Assembly (NCBI GenBank): GCA_023396115.1
Contig: JAEWXC010000015.1
Location: forward strand, 62,001 to 126,000
Reading direction: 5' to 3'
Length of the DNA stretch: 64,000 nucleotides
Source: Actinomycetes bacterium
Lineage (GTDB): Bacteria; Actinomycetota; Actinomycetes; Propionibacteriales; Nocardioidaceae
A program made the translations under genes and the position numbers. Below are positions 9,136-16,255 of this stretch, one piece after another. The notes under the pieces were generated by a model. The model ran no database searches. It was not told the origin of the DNA and saw only the letters and a program-made list of their open reading frames with translations. Positions within the stretch are counted from its first letter, which is position 1; each line of letters begins with the position of its first letter.

Positions 9136-9492
9136 TCAGTCCTGGCAGCCCACGAGCCGCCACTCCCCGTCGCCCCGGGCCCGCCAGAGGTCGAAGACGC
9201 CCGGGGCCGCCCCGGGTCGCCCGGCCTCGACCCGCCAGCAGTCCCGCTCGGCCAGGAGCGTGGCCGCCCCTCCGGCGTCTCTGGCGCCCCGGGCGGGGGC
9301 CTCGGGCAGGTCCGTGCCCGCCGTCAGTGCCTGCACCTGCCCGTCCTGCCACCACGGCGCGGTCTCCACCCACCTGGCCAGCACCTGGCGGACCTTCCAG
9401 AGCCGCCCCCGCCACAGGAACTGGGCCGGGTCGGAGGTCGGGTCCACACTGTCGGCTCCCTGCACCTGGACCGGGTCGTCGTAACGCCGCAC
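9136..9492 (-). CDS. DUF6504 family protein
   Basis: A 118-residue protein with the pattern RRYDDPVQV ... PAQFLWRGRLWKVRQVLARWVE ... WWRVEA-like (here CWRVEAG) ... GVFDLW ... WRLVG, recognisable as the small actinobacterial DUF6504 family that sits beside dnaE2 or dinB genes. The GTG at 9492 has GGAGGAGG seven to eight bases upstream. It is the first gene of the SOS cassette, about 100 nt after the predicted transcript start. Several Trp residues and a basic face suggest nucleic-acid or protein binding, but the function is unknown. Confidence 0.8.
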   Translation of the reverse strand: MRRYDDPVQVQGADSVDPTSDPAQFLWRGRLWKVRQVLARWVETAPWWQDGQVQALTAGTDLPEAPARGARDAGGAATLLAERDCWRVEAGRPGAAPGVFDLWRARGDGEWRLVGCQD

Positions 9493-9574
9493 GTCGTTTC
9501 CTCCTCCACGCTCCTCGACCCGCTGGACCGGTGGGGTGGGCAGCGGGGTCGAGCGCTCCCACCTCACCGGACAA

Positions 9575-9601
9575 TCGAACACCTGTTCGATCATCTCGAA
9601 C
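9575..9601 (-). promoter_or_regulatory. LexA/SOS box with a third half-site
   Basis: TCGAAC-acct-GTTCGA (9575-9590) is the perfect 16-bp palindrome of the actinobacterial/Gram-positive SOS box (CGAACNNNNGTTCG core). A third half-site TCGAAC follows at 9596-9601 after 5 bp, so three half-sites lie in a row. They cover the predicted -10 box (TATCGT, minus strand 9605-9600) and start point, where LexA would block the cassette. Confidence 0.9.
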
Positions 9602-9630
9602 GATACACACCCCCTCCGACACGAGGTCAA
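9600..9630 (-). promoter_or_regulatory. Promoter of the SOS cassette
   Basis: TTGACC (9630-9625) and TATCGT (9605-9600) on the minus strand, spaced 19 bp, pointing to DUF6504. The -10 overlaps the third LexA half-site. Confidence 0.6.
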
Positions 9631-9765
9631 CCCCGAGATCAGCCCCACCACCAGAGCCCTCCCGCCCGCCGCCCGTCCTGCTCGACGCATCCGGGACACA
9701 CCCGCGGTATGTGAGGCCGTGACCTTCCCCACGCCGCGTCGTTGGAGGTGGGACGTCACGGAAAG

Positions 9766-9805
9766 GTGGCGGTCACCTCAGGGGGATGGGGTGGCCGACC
9801 GCCAC
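9766..9805 (+). other. Long inverted repeat in 5' leader of exported protein gene
   Basis: GTGGCGGTC and GACCGCCAC (9-bp perfect arms) with a 22-base loop, ending 20 bases before the ATG at 9826. The gap 9493-9825 otherwise holds only the SOS promoter on the minus strand. The element could form a leader RNA hairpin; no known riboswitch is recognised. Confidence 0.4.
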
Positions 9806-9825
9806 GGAAGAGGGAGCTCCCCCGC

Positions 9826-11082
9826 ATGAACCGGAAGACTCTGCGCCTGGCCGGGCTGGCCTCGGTCGCCGCACTCGCACTGATCCAGGTCGGACCGGCC
9901 CAGGCCGCGACCCCCGTCGCCAACGCCGGCGCCGCCGCGCTCACGATCGGCGTGGCCGGTCAGGGCACCGACAGTGGCCGGGTCACCTCCCGCCACGACG
10001 GCAGCAACGAGACGATCAGCGGCGACGTGAACCCGCCGGTCAAGGTGCTGGGCAACCAGGACCTGCTCAACCTGGGGGTGCTCGCCCAGGAGGCCCGCAC
10101 CAGCCTCGACGGCCAGGGCCGCGGCCAGGCCTGGGCCTGTGCCGGTGTGGCCGGTGACGGCGGCTCGGTGGCCCAGGTCGGCGCCTCGACCTGCATCACC
10201 CCGGGCAAGCCGGTCGGTCTCGAGCTGACCGACCTCGACCTGAACGACGCGGTGCTGATCGACCCCGAGTCGGCACTCGGCGCCCTGAGCCAGCCGCTCC
10301 AGCCGGTCATGGACCAGCTGCTCGCCCCGCTCACCGCGGCCATCTCCGACGCGCTCGCCCCGCTCGGCCGCACCGGCCTGGGCGGCGGCCTCGGCGCGGT
10401 GCAGGCCAGCTGCCGGGCCTTCCCCGACGCGCAGCCCGAGGGCAGCGCCACCCTGGTCGACTCCGCGCTCACCCTGGACGTGGCCGGCCAGGCCGTCCCG
10501 CTGCTGAACCTGCCGGTCAACCCCGAGCCCAACACCGACCTGCTGGTCAACCTCGACACCGTGCTCGACACCGTGCTGACCGGGGTGCGCGACAGCCTGA
10601 ACCAGACCCTCGACGGTCAGCTCGCGGCGCTCTCCCCCGTGCTGGACCCGGTCCAGGACCAGCTGGTCAACACCCTGGTCGCGGAGGTCGCCAAGCAGCT
10701 CAAGCCGCTCAGCGACAACGTGCTCAAGGTGGTCCTCAACGAGCAGACCCGCAGCACCGGTCGCATCGACGTCACCGCGCTGCGCCTGGAGCTCCTCCCC
10801 GCGGCCAAGCAGTTCATCGGTGGTGCCTCCCTGGTCGACCTGAAGATCGGGCAGGTGACCTGTGGCCCCAACGGCAAGGTCCGCACCAACGCGCCGAACG
10901 AGCCCGAGGACGACGACGAGAACGAGCCCGAGTACCCGACGGTGATCACCTCCGGTGAGACCGGCACCGCTGCTCCCGCCGACGCCGCCGGTGACGCCAC
11001 CGCCGGCTGGGCCGTGGCCGCCCTGGTGCTGGCCGGTGCCGGCGGCGCGGCCTGGGCGACCCGGAAGTCCTTGGTGCCGTGA
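9826..11082 (+). CDS. Exported protein with C-terminal membrane anchor
   Basis: A 418-residue protein of unknown family. The ATG at 9826 starts a clear signal peptide (MNRKTLRLAGLASVAALAL, cleavage after AQA near residue 28), with GAGGGAG upstream; the frame is open further 5' but reads poorly. The mature part is Leu/Asp/Pro-rich with four Cys (WACAG, STCIT, ASCRA, VTCGP) that may form two disulfides, then an acidic stretch (EPEDDDENEPEYP), a Thr/Ala linker, a hydrophobic helix and a short basic tail RKSLVP. This ending resembles a wall-sorting tail, but no LPXTG-like motif is seen. Its stop overlaps the start of a class F sortase by 4 nt, so the sortase probably acts on it or a related product. 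Confidence 0.75.
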   Translation: MNRKTLRLAGLASVAALALIQVGPAQAATPVANAGAAALTIGVAGQGTDSGRVTSRHDGSNETISGDVNPPVKVLGNQDLLNLGVLAQEARTSLDGQGRGQAWACAGVAGDGGSVAQVGASTCITPGKPVGLELTDLDLNDAVLIDPESALGALSQPLQPVMDQLLAPLTAAISDALAPLGRTGLGGGLGAVQASCRAFPDAQPEGSATLVDSALTLDVAGQAVPLLNLPVNPEPNTDLLVNLDTVLDTVLTGVRDSLNQTLDGQLAALSPVLDPVQDQLVNTLVAEVAKQLKPLSDNVLKVVLNEQTRSTGRIDVTALRLELLPAAKQFIGGASLVDLKIGQVTCGPNGKVRTNAPNEPEDDDENEPEYPTVITSGETGTAAPADAAGDATAGWAVAALVLAGAGGAAWATRKSLVP

Positions 11083-11669
11083 ACCTCCAGCGGCTGCGCG
11101 AACAGCTCAGCGCCGTGACCGCGGTGCTGCTGTCGGTCAGCTGCGGCATGGTGGTGGCCGGCGCGATGCTCCCGTCGGGGCCGGTCACCACCGCCGACCA
11201 CGTCCGCGTGGTCAGTGACGTCCCGCCTGCTGCCCCGGTACGTCTCGTGGTGCCCCGGATCGGGCTGAAGTCCGAGGTCGTGCCGATCGACATGACCTCC
11301 GAGGGGGTCCTGGACCCGCCCGGCGACGTGCAGCTCACCGGCTGGTGGCGGGGCAGCGCCAAGCCGGGTGAGAAGACCGGGCAGACGCTGCTGACCGGCC
11401 ACACCGTGCACACCGGCGGCGGAGTCATGAACGACCTCGGCAAGGTCGAGGTCGGTGACGCGGTACGAGTGCGCACCCGCAAGGGCGTCGTCCACTACGA
11501 GGCCACGAAGGTGACCACCTACAGCCGCGAGGAGATCGCCGAGCACGCCGAGGAGTTGTTCGGGCAGAACCAGCAGCACCGTCGGCTGGTGCTGGTCACC
11601 TGCACCGACTGGAAGGACGGGGTCTACCGGAGCAACCTGGTGGTCTTCGCCGACCCGGTCCGCACCTGA
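11079..11669 (+). CDS. Class F sortase
   Basis: A 196-residue sortase-fold transpeptidase. A membrane helix (residues 11-31) leads to an extracytoplasmic catalytic domain with His108 (LLTGHTVHTGG), Cys175 (LVLVTCTDW) and Arg184 (GVYRSNLVVF), the triad in the order and context of class F sortases. The GTG at 11079 lies in a GTGA overlap with the stop of the upstream exported protein, so the two are translationally coupled. Class F enzymes in actinobacteria are poorly characterised and often do not cluster with LPXTG substrates. Confidence 0.9.
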   Translation: MNLQRLREQLSAVTAVLLSVSCGMVVAGAMLPSGPVTTADHVRVVSDVPPAAPVRLVVPRIGLKSEVVPIDMTSEGVLDPPGDVQLTGWWRGSAKPGEKTGQTLLTGHTVHTGGGVMNDLGKVEVGDAVRVRTRKGVVHYEATKVTTYSREEIAEHAEELFGQNQQHRRLVLVTCTDWKDGVYRSNLVVFADPVRT

Positions 11670-11680
11670 GCGACCCACCC

Positions 11681-11729
11681 ACGCCACGAGGGCGCCCACT
11701 CCTCAGCGGAGTGGGCGCCCTCGTGGCGT
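11681..11729. terminator. Perfect 22-bp hairpin, bidirectional terminator
   Basis: Arms 11681-11702 and 11708-11729 are perfect reverse complements around the loop TCAGC. It lies between the sortase stop and the 3' end of the convergent membrane-protein gene (stop at 11745). One of the strongest hairpins in the window. Confidence 0.93.
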
Positions 11730-11744
11730 GTGCAGGAGCCGGGA

Positions 11745-12263
11745 TCAGGCCGGCAGCTCGGGAGCCCTCTCGGGGGCGACGGCCGGGGCCGGCAGGTCGC
11801 GGGCCACGAACACCGAGACCTCGCGCCGCCAGATCGTCACCAGCAGCGCCAGGTTGGCCACCAGGGAGGCCACCACCAGCACCACGAAGTACCAGGGCAG
11901 GTCCCGGTTGATGCCCTGCACCCCGAGCAGCACGTTGAACGCCACGGTCGCGCTCAGCCCGAGCCGGGCCCAGCTGACCGCCTCGCGCAGCAGCAGGAGC
12001 AGCACACCGGCCAGCGGGGCGAAGACGACCAGCGAGACGATCGCCAGCGGCACGAACTTCGGCAGCAGCGGGCTCTCCTTGAGCGCGTCGAGACCCTGGT
12101 CGGCCAGGATCCGTCCGGCAGCCGCGTTGCGCTCGGCGAACTCCAGGACCAGGGCGTCGTAACGCAGCCAGGTCAGCAGCACGGTCAGCCCGCTCAGCAC
12201 GATCACCACACCGGTCAGGTGGGTGGCGGTCTTCACGGACGCGGGCATCGAACTGGCAGCCAT
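11745..12263 (-). CDS. Four-helix membrane protein, unknown
   Basis: A 172-residue protein with hydrophobic segments near residues 14-34, 67-90, 100-120 and 122-148, and a loop containing FAERNAAAGRILADQGLDAL. The ATG at 12263 has GGAGAGAGA upstream; a start nine codons earlier lacks support. I do not recognise a named family, though the helix and loop layout resembles small actinobacterial membrane proteins with no assigned function. It is divergent from the YbaK gene and convergent with the sortase pair. Confidence 0.75.
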   Translation of the reverse strand: MAASSMPASVKTATHLTGVVIVLSGLTVLLTWLRYDALVLEFAERNAAAGRILADQGLDALKESPLLPKFVPLAIVSLVVFAPLAGVLLLLLREAVSWARLGLSATVAFNVLLGVQGINRDLPWYFVVLVVASLVANLALLVTIWRREVSVFVARDLPAPAVAPERAPELPA

Positions 12264-12343
12264 GGCTCTCTCTCCGGGTGGGGAACGCACCCATCCTGCC
12301 AGTCCGCCCCACCTCCGGTCGCCCCTGACCGCGCCGGGGTGAC

Positions 12344-12349
12344 TAGGGT
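12344..12349 (+). promoter_or_regulatory. Leaderless -10 box for YbaK gene
   Basis: TAGGGT ends six bases before the ATG at 12356. Confidence 0.6.
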
Positions 12350-12355
12350 CGCACC

Positions 12356-12829
12356 ATGACCAGCGCCCACCCCTCGATCACCTCGTTCACCGACGAACTG
12401 CGCCGGCGTGGTGGTACCGGTGAGGTCGTGGTGCTGCCCGAGGGGGTGCACACCGCGGCGCTGGCCGCCGAGGCGCTCGGCTGCGAGGTGGGCGCGATCG
12501 CCAACAGCCTGCTGTTCACCTGCGCCGACGAGCCGGTCCTGGTGCTCACCTCCGGGGCCCACCGGGTGCACACCAAGCGGCTCGCGCGCCGGGCGGGTCT
12601 GGCCCCGCTGGAGCGGGCCACGCCCGAGTTCGTGCGCACCCACACCGGCCAGGTGATCGGCGGGGTCTCCCCCTTCGACCACCCCGCACCGGTCCGGACG
12701 CTGGTCGACCCGTGGCTGCGGCGCCACGAGGTGGTCTGGGCGGCTGCCGGGCACCCGGCTGCGGTCTTCTCGACCAGCTTCGAGGAGCTGGTCGCGATGA
12801 CCTCGGCCGTCGAGACCGACGTCGACTGA
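12356..12829 (+). CDS. YbaK/EbsC-type aminoacyl-tRNA deacylase
   Basis: A 157-residue YbaK/aaRS-associated editing domain: AALAAEALGCEVGAIANSLLF, LVLTSGAHRVHTKRL with the conserved basic residues, and GQVIGGVSPFDHP, the glycine motif of the family. These proteins hydrolyse mischarged tRNA (such as Cys- or Ala-tRNAPro) in trans. It stands alone, without a proS neighbour. No Shine-Dalgarno sequence; the start is supported by the leaderless -10 box. It is followed after 22 bp by an ArsC-like gene that has its own ribosome site, so the two may be cotranscribed. Confidence 0.88.
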   Translation: MTSAHPSITSFTDELRRRGGTGEVVVLPEGVHTAALAAEALGCEVGAIANSLLFTCADEPVLVLTSGAHRVHTKRLARRAGLAPLERATPEFVRTHTGQVIGGVSPFDHPAPVRTLVDPWLRRHEVVWAAAGHPAAVFSTSFEELVAMTSAVETDVD

Positions 12830-12851
12830 CCCACCCGTCCCAGGAGGACCC

Positions 12852-13214
12852 ATGGAGATCTGGCTCAACCCCGCCTGCTCGAAGTGCCGCACCGCCGCGG
12901 CCGAGCTGGAGGCCGCAGGTGTCGAGCACACCGTGCGCCGCTACCTCGACGACGTGCCGACGGTGGCCGAGCTCGCGACCGTCGTTGACCGGCTCGGTGT
13001 CGAGCCGTGGCACCTGGCCCGGGCGAAGGAGACCCGCGAGGCCGGGATCGACCTGGCCCGTGAACCCGGGCAGCGGCAGGCCTGGCTCGAGGCGTTGGTG
13101 GCGCACCCGCGGGCCATCCAACGTCCGATCCTCACCGCCACCGACGGGACCACCGTGGTGGGTCGCGACCCCGAGTCGCTGGCCGCCGTGATCGAGGCCG
13201 AGCACCGGTCCTGA
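12852..13214 (+). CDS. ArsC-family (thioredoxin-fold) reductase
   Basis: A 120-residue ArsC/Spx/YffB-family protein. The N-terminal CSKC motif (Cys9, Cys12), RRYLDDVPTVAEL in the middle and RPILTATDGTTVVGRDPES near the end fit the glutaredoxin-dependent arsenate reductase fold. The ATG has GGAGGA six bases upstream. No other ars genes are nearby, so an arsenate-detoxifying role is uncertain; it may be a general thiol reductase. Confidence 0.85.
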   Translation: MEIWLNPACSKCRTAAAELEAAGVEHTVRRYLDDVPTVAELATVVDRLGVEPWHLARAKETREAGIDLAREPGQRQAWLEALVAHPRAIQRPILTATDGTTVVGRDPESLAAVIEAEHRS

Positions 13215-13282
13215 CCGCCCGGCCGGGCCACCCCGGGCGGGAGGAGAGCGCGCGGCGACGGCCCCGCGCCCGGTGCCGGGCC

Positions 13283-13288
13283 TAGGCT
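13283..13288 (+). promoter_or_regulatory. Leaderless -10 box for DUF4126 gene
   Basis: TAGGCT ends six bases before the GTG at 13295. Confidence 0.65.
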
Positions 13289-13294
13289 GACCAC

Positions 13295-13921
13295 GTGGAG
13301 TCCCTCGCGCTCGCGTTCACCAGCGGCTGGGCCAGCGGTGTCAACGCCTACCTGGTCGTCCTGGTGCTGGGCACAGCGGACCGGCTGCACAACTTCTCCG
13401 ACGTCCCCGACGTGCTGGGCCGGGTCGACGTGCTGGTGGTGGCAGGACTGCTGTTCCTGCTGGAGTTCGTCACCGACAAGATCCCCTACGTCGACTCCCT
13501 GTGGGACAGCGTCTCGACGGTGATCCGGCCGACGGTGGGTGCGGTGATCGGTGTGCTGCTCGCCGGTGACGCCGACACCCTCGAGCAGGCCGTGCTCGGC
13601 GTCGTCGGCGGCGGCACCGCCCTCCTCTCGCACCTGGCCAAGGCCACCACCCGGTTGGCGGTGAACTCCTCCCCGGAACCGGCCAGCAACATCGCGGTCT
13701 CGGTGGTGGAGGACCTGGCCGTGCTGGGGGTGGTCGCGTTCGCGATCGAGCACCCCCGGATCTCGGCGGCGATCGCCGGCGTCCTGCTGCTGACCAGCCT
13801 GCTGCTGGCGGTTTGGCTGGCCCGGCTGGTGCGCCGCGGCTGGCAGCGGTGGCGCGCGCGTCGCCGCCCGGACACCGCCGGCCTCCCGCACCCCGACCAA
13901 CCCCCGGAGCGGCTGCACTAG
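13295..13921 (+). CDS. DUF4126 membrane protein
   Basis: A 208-residue polytopic protein. The N-terminus SGWASGVNAYLVVLVLG and the segment FLLEFVTDKIPYVDSLWDSV are signatures of DUF4126, and four to five membrane helices alternate through residue 185; the tail is basic and Pro-rich. Function is unknown. The stop codon TAG forms the first half of the -10 box of the next gene, the CrtI-like oxidoreductase. Confidence 0.9.
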   Translation: MESLALAFTSGWASGVNAYLVVLVLGTADRLHNFSDVPDVLGRVDVLVVAGLLFLLEFVTDKIPYVDSLWDSVSTVIRPTVGAVIGVLLAGDADTLEQAVLGVVGGGTALLSHLAKATTRLAVNSSPEPASNIAVSVVEDLAVLGVVAFAIEHPRISAAIAGVLLLTSLLLAVWLARLVRRGWQRWRARRRPDTAGLPHPDQPPERLH

Positions 13922-13924
13922 GGT
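13919..13924 (+). promoter_or_regulatory. Leaderless -10 box overlapping a stop codon
   Basis: TAGGGT, seven bases before the ATG at 13932. Its TAG is the stop codon of the DUF4126 gene. Confidence 0.6.
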
Positions 13925-13931
13925 TCCGGCC

Positions 13932-15269
13932 ATGCGCGTGGTGGTCGTCGGTGGTGGATTCGGAGGACTCGCCTCGGCGGCCCGGCTGGCCAAGCTCGGC
14001 CACGACGTCACGCTGCTGGAGGCGGCCGGGAGCCTGGGCGGCGCCCTCGGTGCGGTCCGTCTGGACGACTACACCTGGGACGCGGGTGTGCACCACACGC
14101 TGCTGCCGGCGGTGACCCGGGACCTGTTCCGCAAGTCCGGGCGGCCACTGGAGCGCGAGCTGGAGCTGGAGCCGTTGGAGTTCCTGGCCGAGCACCGCTT
14201 CGCCGACGGGTCACGCGTCCGACTGCCCGGCGGCTCCCGGGCCGCGCAGCTGCAGGCGGTCGACGCCGGCCTGGGCGAGGGGTTGGGACGGCAGTGGGTC
14301 GACCACGTCGCCGCCTACGCCCGGCCGTGGGAGCTGCTGCGACGTGACTACCTGGAACGCCCCTGGGACGCGGCGCTGGCGCCGAAGGAGCTCACCGACC
14401 TGCTGACCTCGCGCGAGACCCTGGCCCGTCGGGTCCGCAAGTCGCTGCGCGACCCCCGGCTGCGGTTGATCGCCACCCACCACGTCACCTCACGCGGCCA
14501 CGAGGCCCGCGACGTGCCCGCCTGGGTGGGGGTGCACTCCTACGTCGGCCAGAACTTCGGCGGGTGGCGGGTGCCCGGCGGGATGCACCAGCTGGCGGGG
14601 GCGCTGGAGGCCCGGATGCGGACCCGGAAGGTCGCCGTCGAGCTCGACACCCCGGCCCTGGACGTGGTGGTCCGCGACGGCCGGGCCGTCGGGGTCGCGA
14701 CGGCCGCCGGAACGGTGGACGCCGACGCGGTGGTGGTGGCCGTGGACCCGCGCCGGATCCCCGCCCTGGCCGAGCACGTGCGCCGCACCCAACCCGCGAT
14801 CCCCCCGGTCGTCACCCACGTCGCGCTCGACGGGGCCGATGAGCTGCCGGACCTGGGGCCCGAGGGCCACGAGGTGGTGCTGCACCCCGACGCCCGCCAC
14901 CAGGGCCCCACGCTGGTGGTGCGCACCGGCGGCACCGCGCCCGAGGGGCACGCGGCCTGGACCGTGCACGCCCGTGGCCGGATCGCCGAGGACCTGCTGG
15001 TCGCGCTGGCCCGGCACGGCATCGACCTGCGTCCGCACCTGGTCGATCGGATCGACCGCACTCCGCGCGACCTGGTCGAGCAGTGGGGCGGGTCGCCCGA
15101 GGGGGTGCTGTGGCAGGGACGCGCCACGCTCACCCGTCGGCTGGGACCGACCACGCCGGTCCCGGGCGTCTACCTGGCCGGCGCGCACGCCACCCCGGGG
15201 GCCGAGCTGCCGTTCGTGGGACTCTCCGCGGCACTGGTGGCCACGACGATCGGGTCGGCCCGCGGCTGA
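13932..15269 (+). CDS. CrtI-like FAD-dependent oxidoreductase
   Basis: A 445-residue NAD(P)/FAD-binding amine-oxidase-fold enzyme. The N-terminal Rossmann motif VVVGGGFGGLASAARLAKLG and VTLLEAAGSLGG follow the phytoene desaturase/dehydrosqualene desaturase pattern; the C-terminal GVYLAGAHATPGAELPFVG is the second flavin-binding signature of that group. Polyprenyl diphosphate synthase lies 1 kb downstream, which might suggest isoprenoid or carotenoid chemistry, but no phytoene synthase or cyclase is present. The exact substrate is unassigned. Confidence 0.82.
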   Translation: MRVVVVGGGFGGLASAARLAKLGHDVTLLEAAGSLGGALGAVRLDDYTWDAGVHHTLLPAVTRDLFRKSGRPLERELELEPLEFLAEHRFADGSRVRLPGGSRAAQLQAVDAGLGEGLGRQWVDHVAAYARPWELLRRDYLERPWDAALAPKELTDLLTSRETLARRVRKSLRDPRLRLIATHHVTSRGHEARDVPAWVGVHSYVGQNFGGWRVPGGMHQLAGALEARMRTRKVAVELDTPALDVVVRDGRAVGVATAAGTVDADAVVVAVDPRRIPALAEHVRRTQPAIPPVVTHVALDGADELPDLGPEGHEVVLHPDARHQGPTLVVRTGGTAPEGHAAWTVHARGRIAEDLLVALARHGIDLRPHLVDRIDRTPRDLVEQWGGSPEGVLWQGRATLTRRLGPTTPVPGVYLAGAHATPGAELPFVGLSAALVATTIGSARG

Positions 15270-15293
15270 GCCCGCGGTGGCGGGTCGGTCCGT

Positions 15294-16190
15294 TCAGCGG
15301 GCCCCGGTGAGCTGCAGCGCGGTGAAGATCTCCCGCGTCGCCTTGGACCGGTTCAGCGTGTAGAAGTGCAACCCCGGTGCGCCCGCGTCGAGCAGGTCCC
15401 GGCACAGCTCGACGGCGATGGCGATGCCCTCGGCCCGCAGCGCCGCCGGGTCGTCGACCAGCGGGGCCAGCCGGTCACGCACCTCGTCGGGGATCTCGCG
15501 CCCGGAGAACTCGACCATCTTCGTCATCGAGTTGAGGTTCAGGATCGGCATGATGCCCGGGATGATCGGGAAGTCGACGCCGACCACGGCGGCCCGCTCG
15601 ACCAGGCCGACGTAGTCGCTGGCCCGCAGCACCATCTCGGTGATGGCGAACTCGGCGCCGGCGTCGTGCTTGGCCTTGAGCGCGGCCACGTCGTCCTCGA
15701 GCGTGGCGGCGTCGCGGTGCCCCTCGGGGAAGGCCGCGACACCCACCGAGACGTCGGCGACGTCGCGGACCAGCTGCACCAGGTCGCAGGCGTACTCGAC
15801 CCCGCCGGGCGTGGACACCCACGGGGTGCCGGGGCCCGTGGTGGGGTCGCCGCGCAGCGCCAGCACGTTGCGGACGCCGGCCGCGGTGAGGTCGGTGAGC
15901 ACCTCGGCGATCTCGTCGGTGGTGTGCCCCACGCAGGTCAGGTGCGCCATCGGGGTCATCGAGGTCTCCCGGGCGATCCGCCCGGTGATGGCGACGGTGC
16001 GGTCACGGGTGTTGCCACCGGCTCCGTAGGTGACCGAGACGAAGGTCGGGGCGAGCGGCTCGAGGTCGCGGATCGACTGCCACAGCACCTCCTCGCCCGC
16101 GGCGTCCTTGGGCGGGAAGAACTCGAACGAGAAGGTGGGTCCACCGGCGCCGATGAGGTCGCCGATCCTGTTGCCTGCCGCCGGGTTCAT
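15294..16190 (-). CDS. metF: Methylenetetrahydrofolate reductase
   Basis: A 298-residue flavoenzyme that reduces 5,10-methylene-THF to 5-methyl-THF for methionine synthesis. The N-terminus FSFEFFPPKD contains the catalytic Glu of the family; FVSVTYGAGGNTRDRT, HLTCVGH, NVLALRGD and GLHFYTLNRS all match MetF. The ATG at 16190 is preferred over an upstream in-frame start at 16238, since TAGGAT precedes it by seven bases. It is convergent with the CrtI-like gene and divergent from the polyprenyl synthase; the same metF-like/idsA pairing occurs in mycobacteria (Rv2172c/Rv2173). Confidence 0.95.
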   Translation of the reverse strand: MNPAAGNRIGDLIGAGGPTFSFEFFPPKDAAGEEVLWQSIRDLEPLAPTFVSVTYGAGGNTRDRTVAITGRIARETSMTPMAHLTCVGHTTDEIAEVLTDLTAAGVRNVLALRGDPTTGPGTPWVSTPGGVEYACDLVQLVRDVADVSVGVAAFPEGHRDAATLEDDVAALKAKHDAGAEFAITEMVLRASDYVGLVERAAVVGVDFPIIPGIMPILNLNSMTKMVEFSGREIPDEVRDRLAPLVDDPAALRAEGIAIAVELCRDLLDAGAPGLHFYTLNRSKATREIFTALQLTGAR

Positions 16191-16197
16191 GGGCCAG

Positions 16198-16203
16198 ATC
16201 CTA
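16198..16203 (-). promoter_or_regulatory. Leaderless -10 box for metF
   Basis: TAGGAT on the minus strand, seven bases before the ATG at 16190. It faces the idsA-like promoter 40 bp away. Confidence 0.6.
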
Positions 16204-16242
16204 GGTTCGAGGCCCGGGCCCCGGGCACCGGTGTCCACTGGC

Positions 16243-16248
16243 TAGTCT
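16243..16248 (+). promoter_or_regulatory. Leaderless -10 box for polyprenyl synthase
   Basis: TAGTCT ends seven bases before the GTG at 16256. Confidence 0.6.
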
Positions 16249-16255
16249 CAGGCGT

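Noticed and set aside
4036..9492. One SOS operon of five genes ending with methyltransferase and dinB
   Set aside because: A hairpin at 4854-4874 and a leaderless promoter at 4772-4777 separate the methyltransferase from dnaE2, and no LexA box is seen there. Readthrough is possible but not shown.
10950..11082. LPXTG-type sorting signal at the end of the exported protein
   Set aside because: No LPXTG or close variant is present before the hydrophobic helix; only the general tail layout is similar.
12852..13214. Arsenic resistance locus because of ArsC and the later ArsA
   Set aside because: The two genes are 40 kb apart, no arsB, acr3, arsD or arsR is present, and ArsA carries an HSP20-like tail not needed for pumping.
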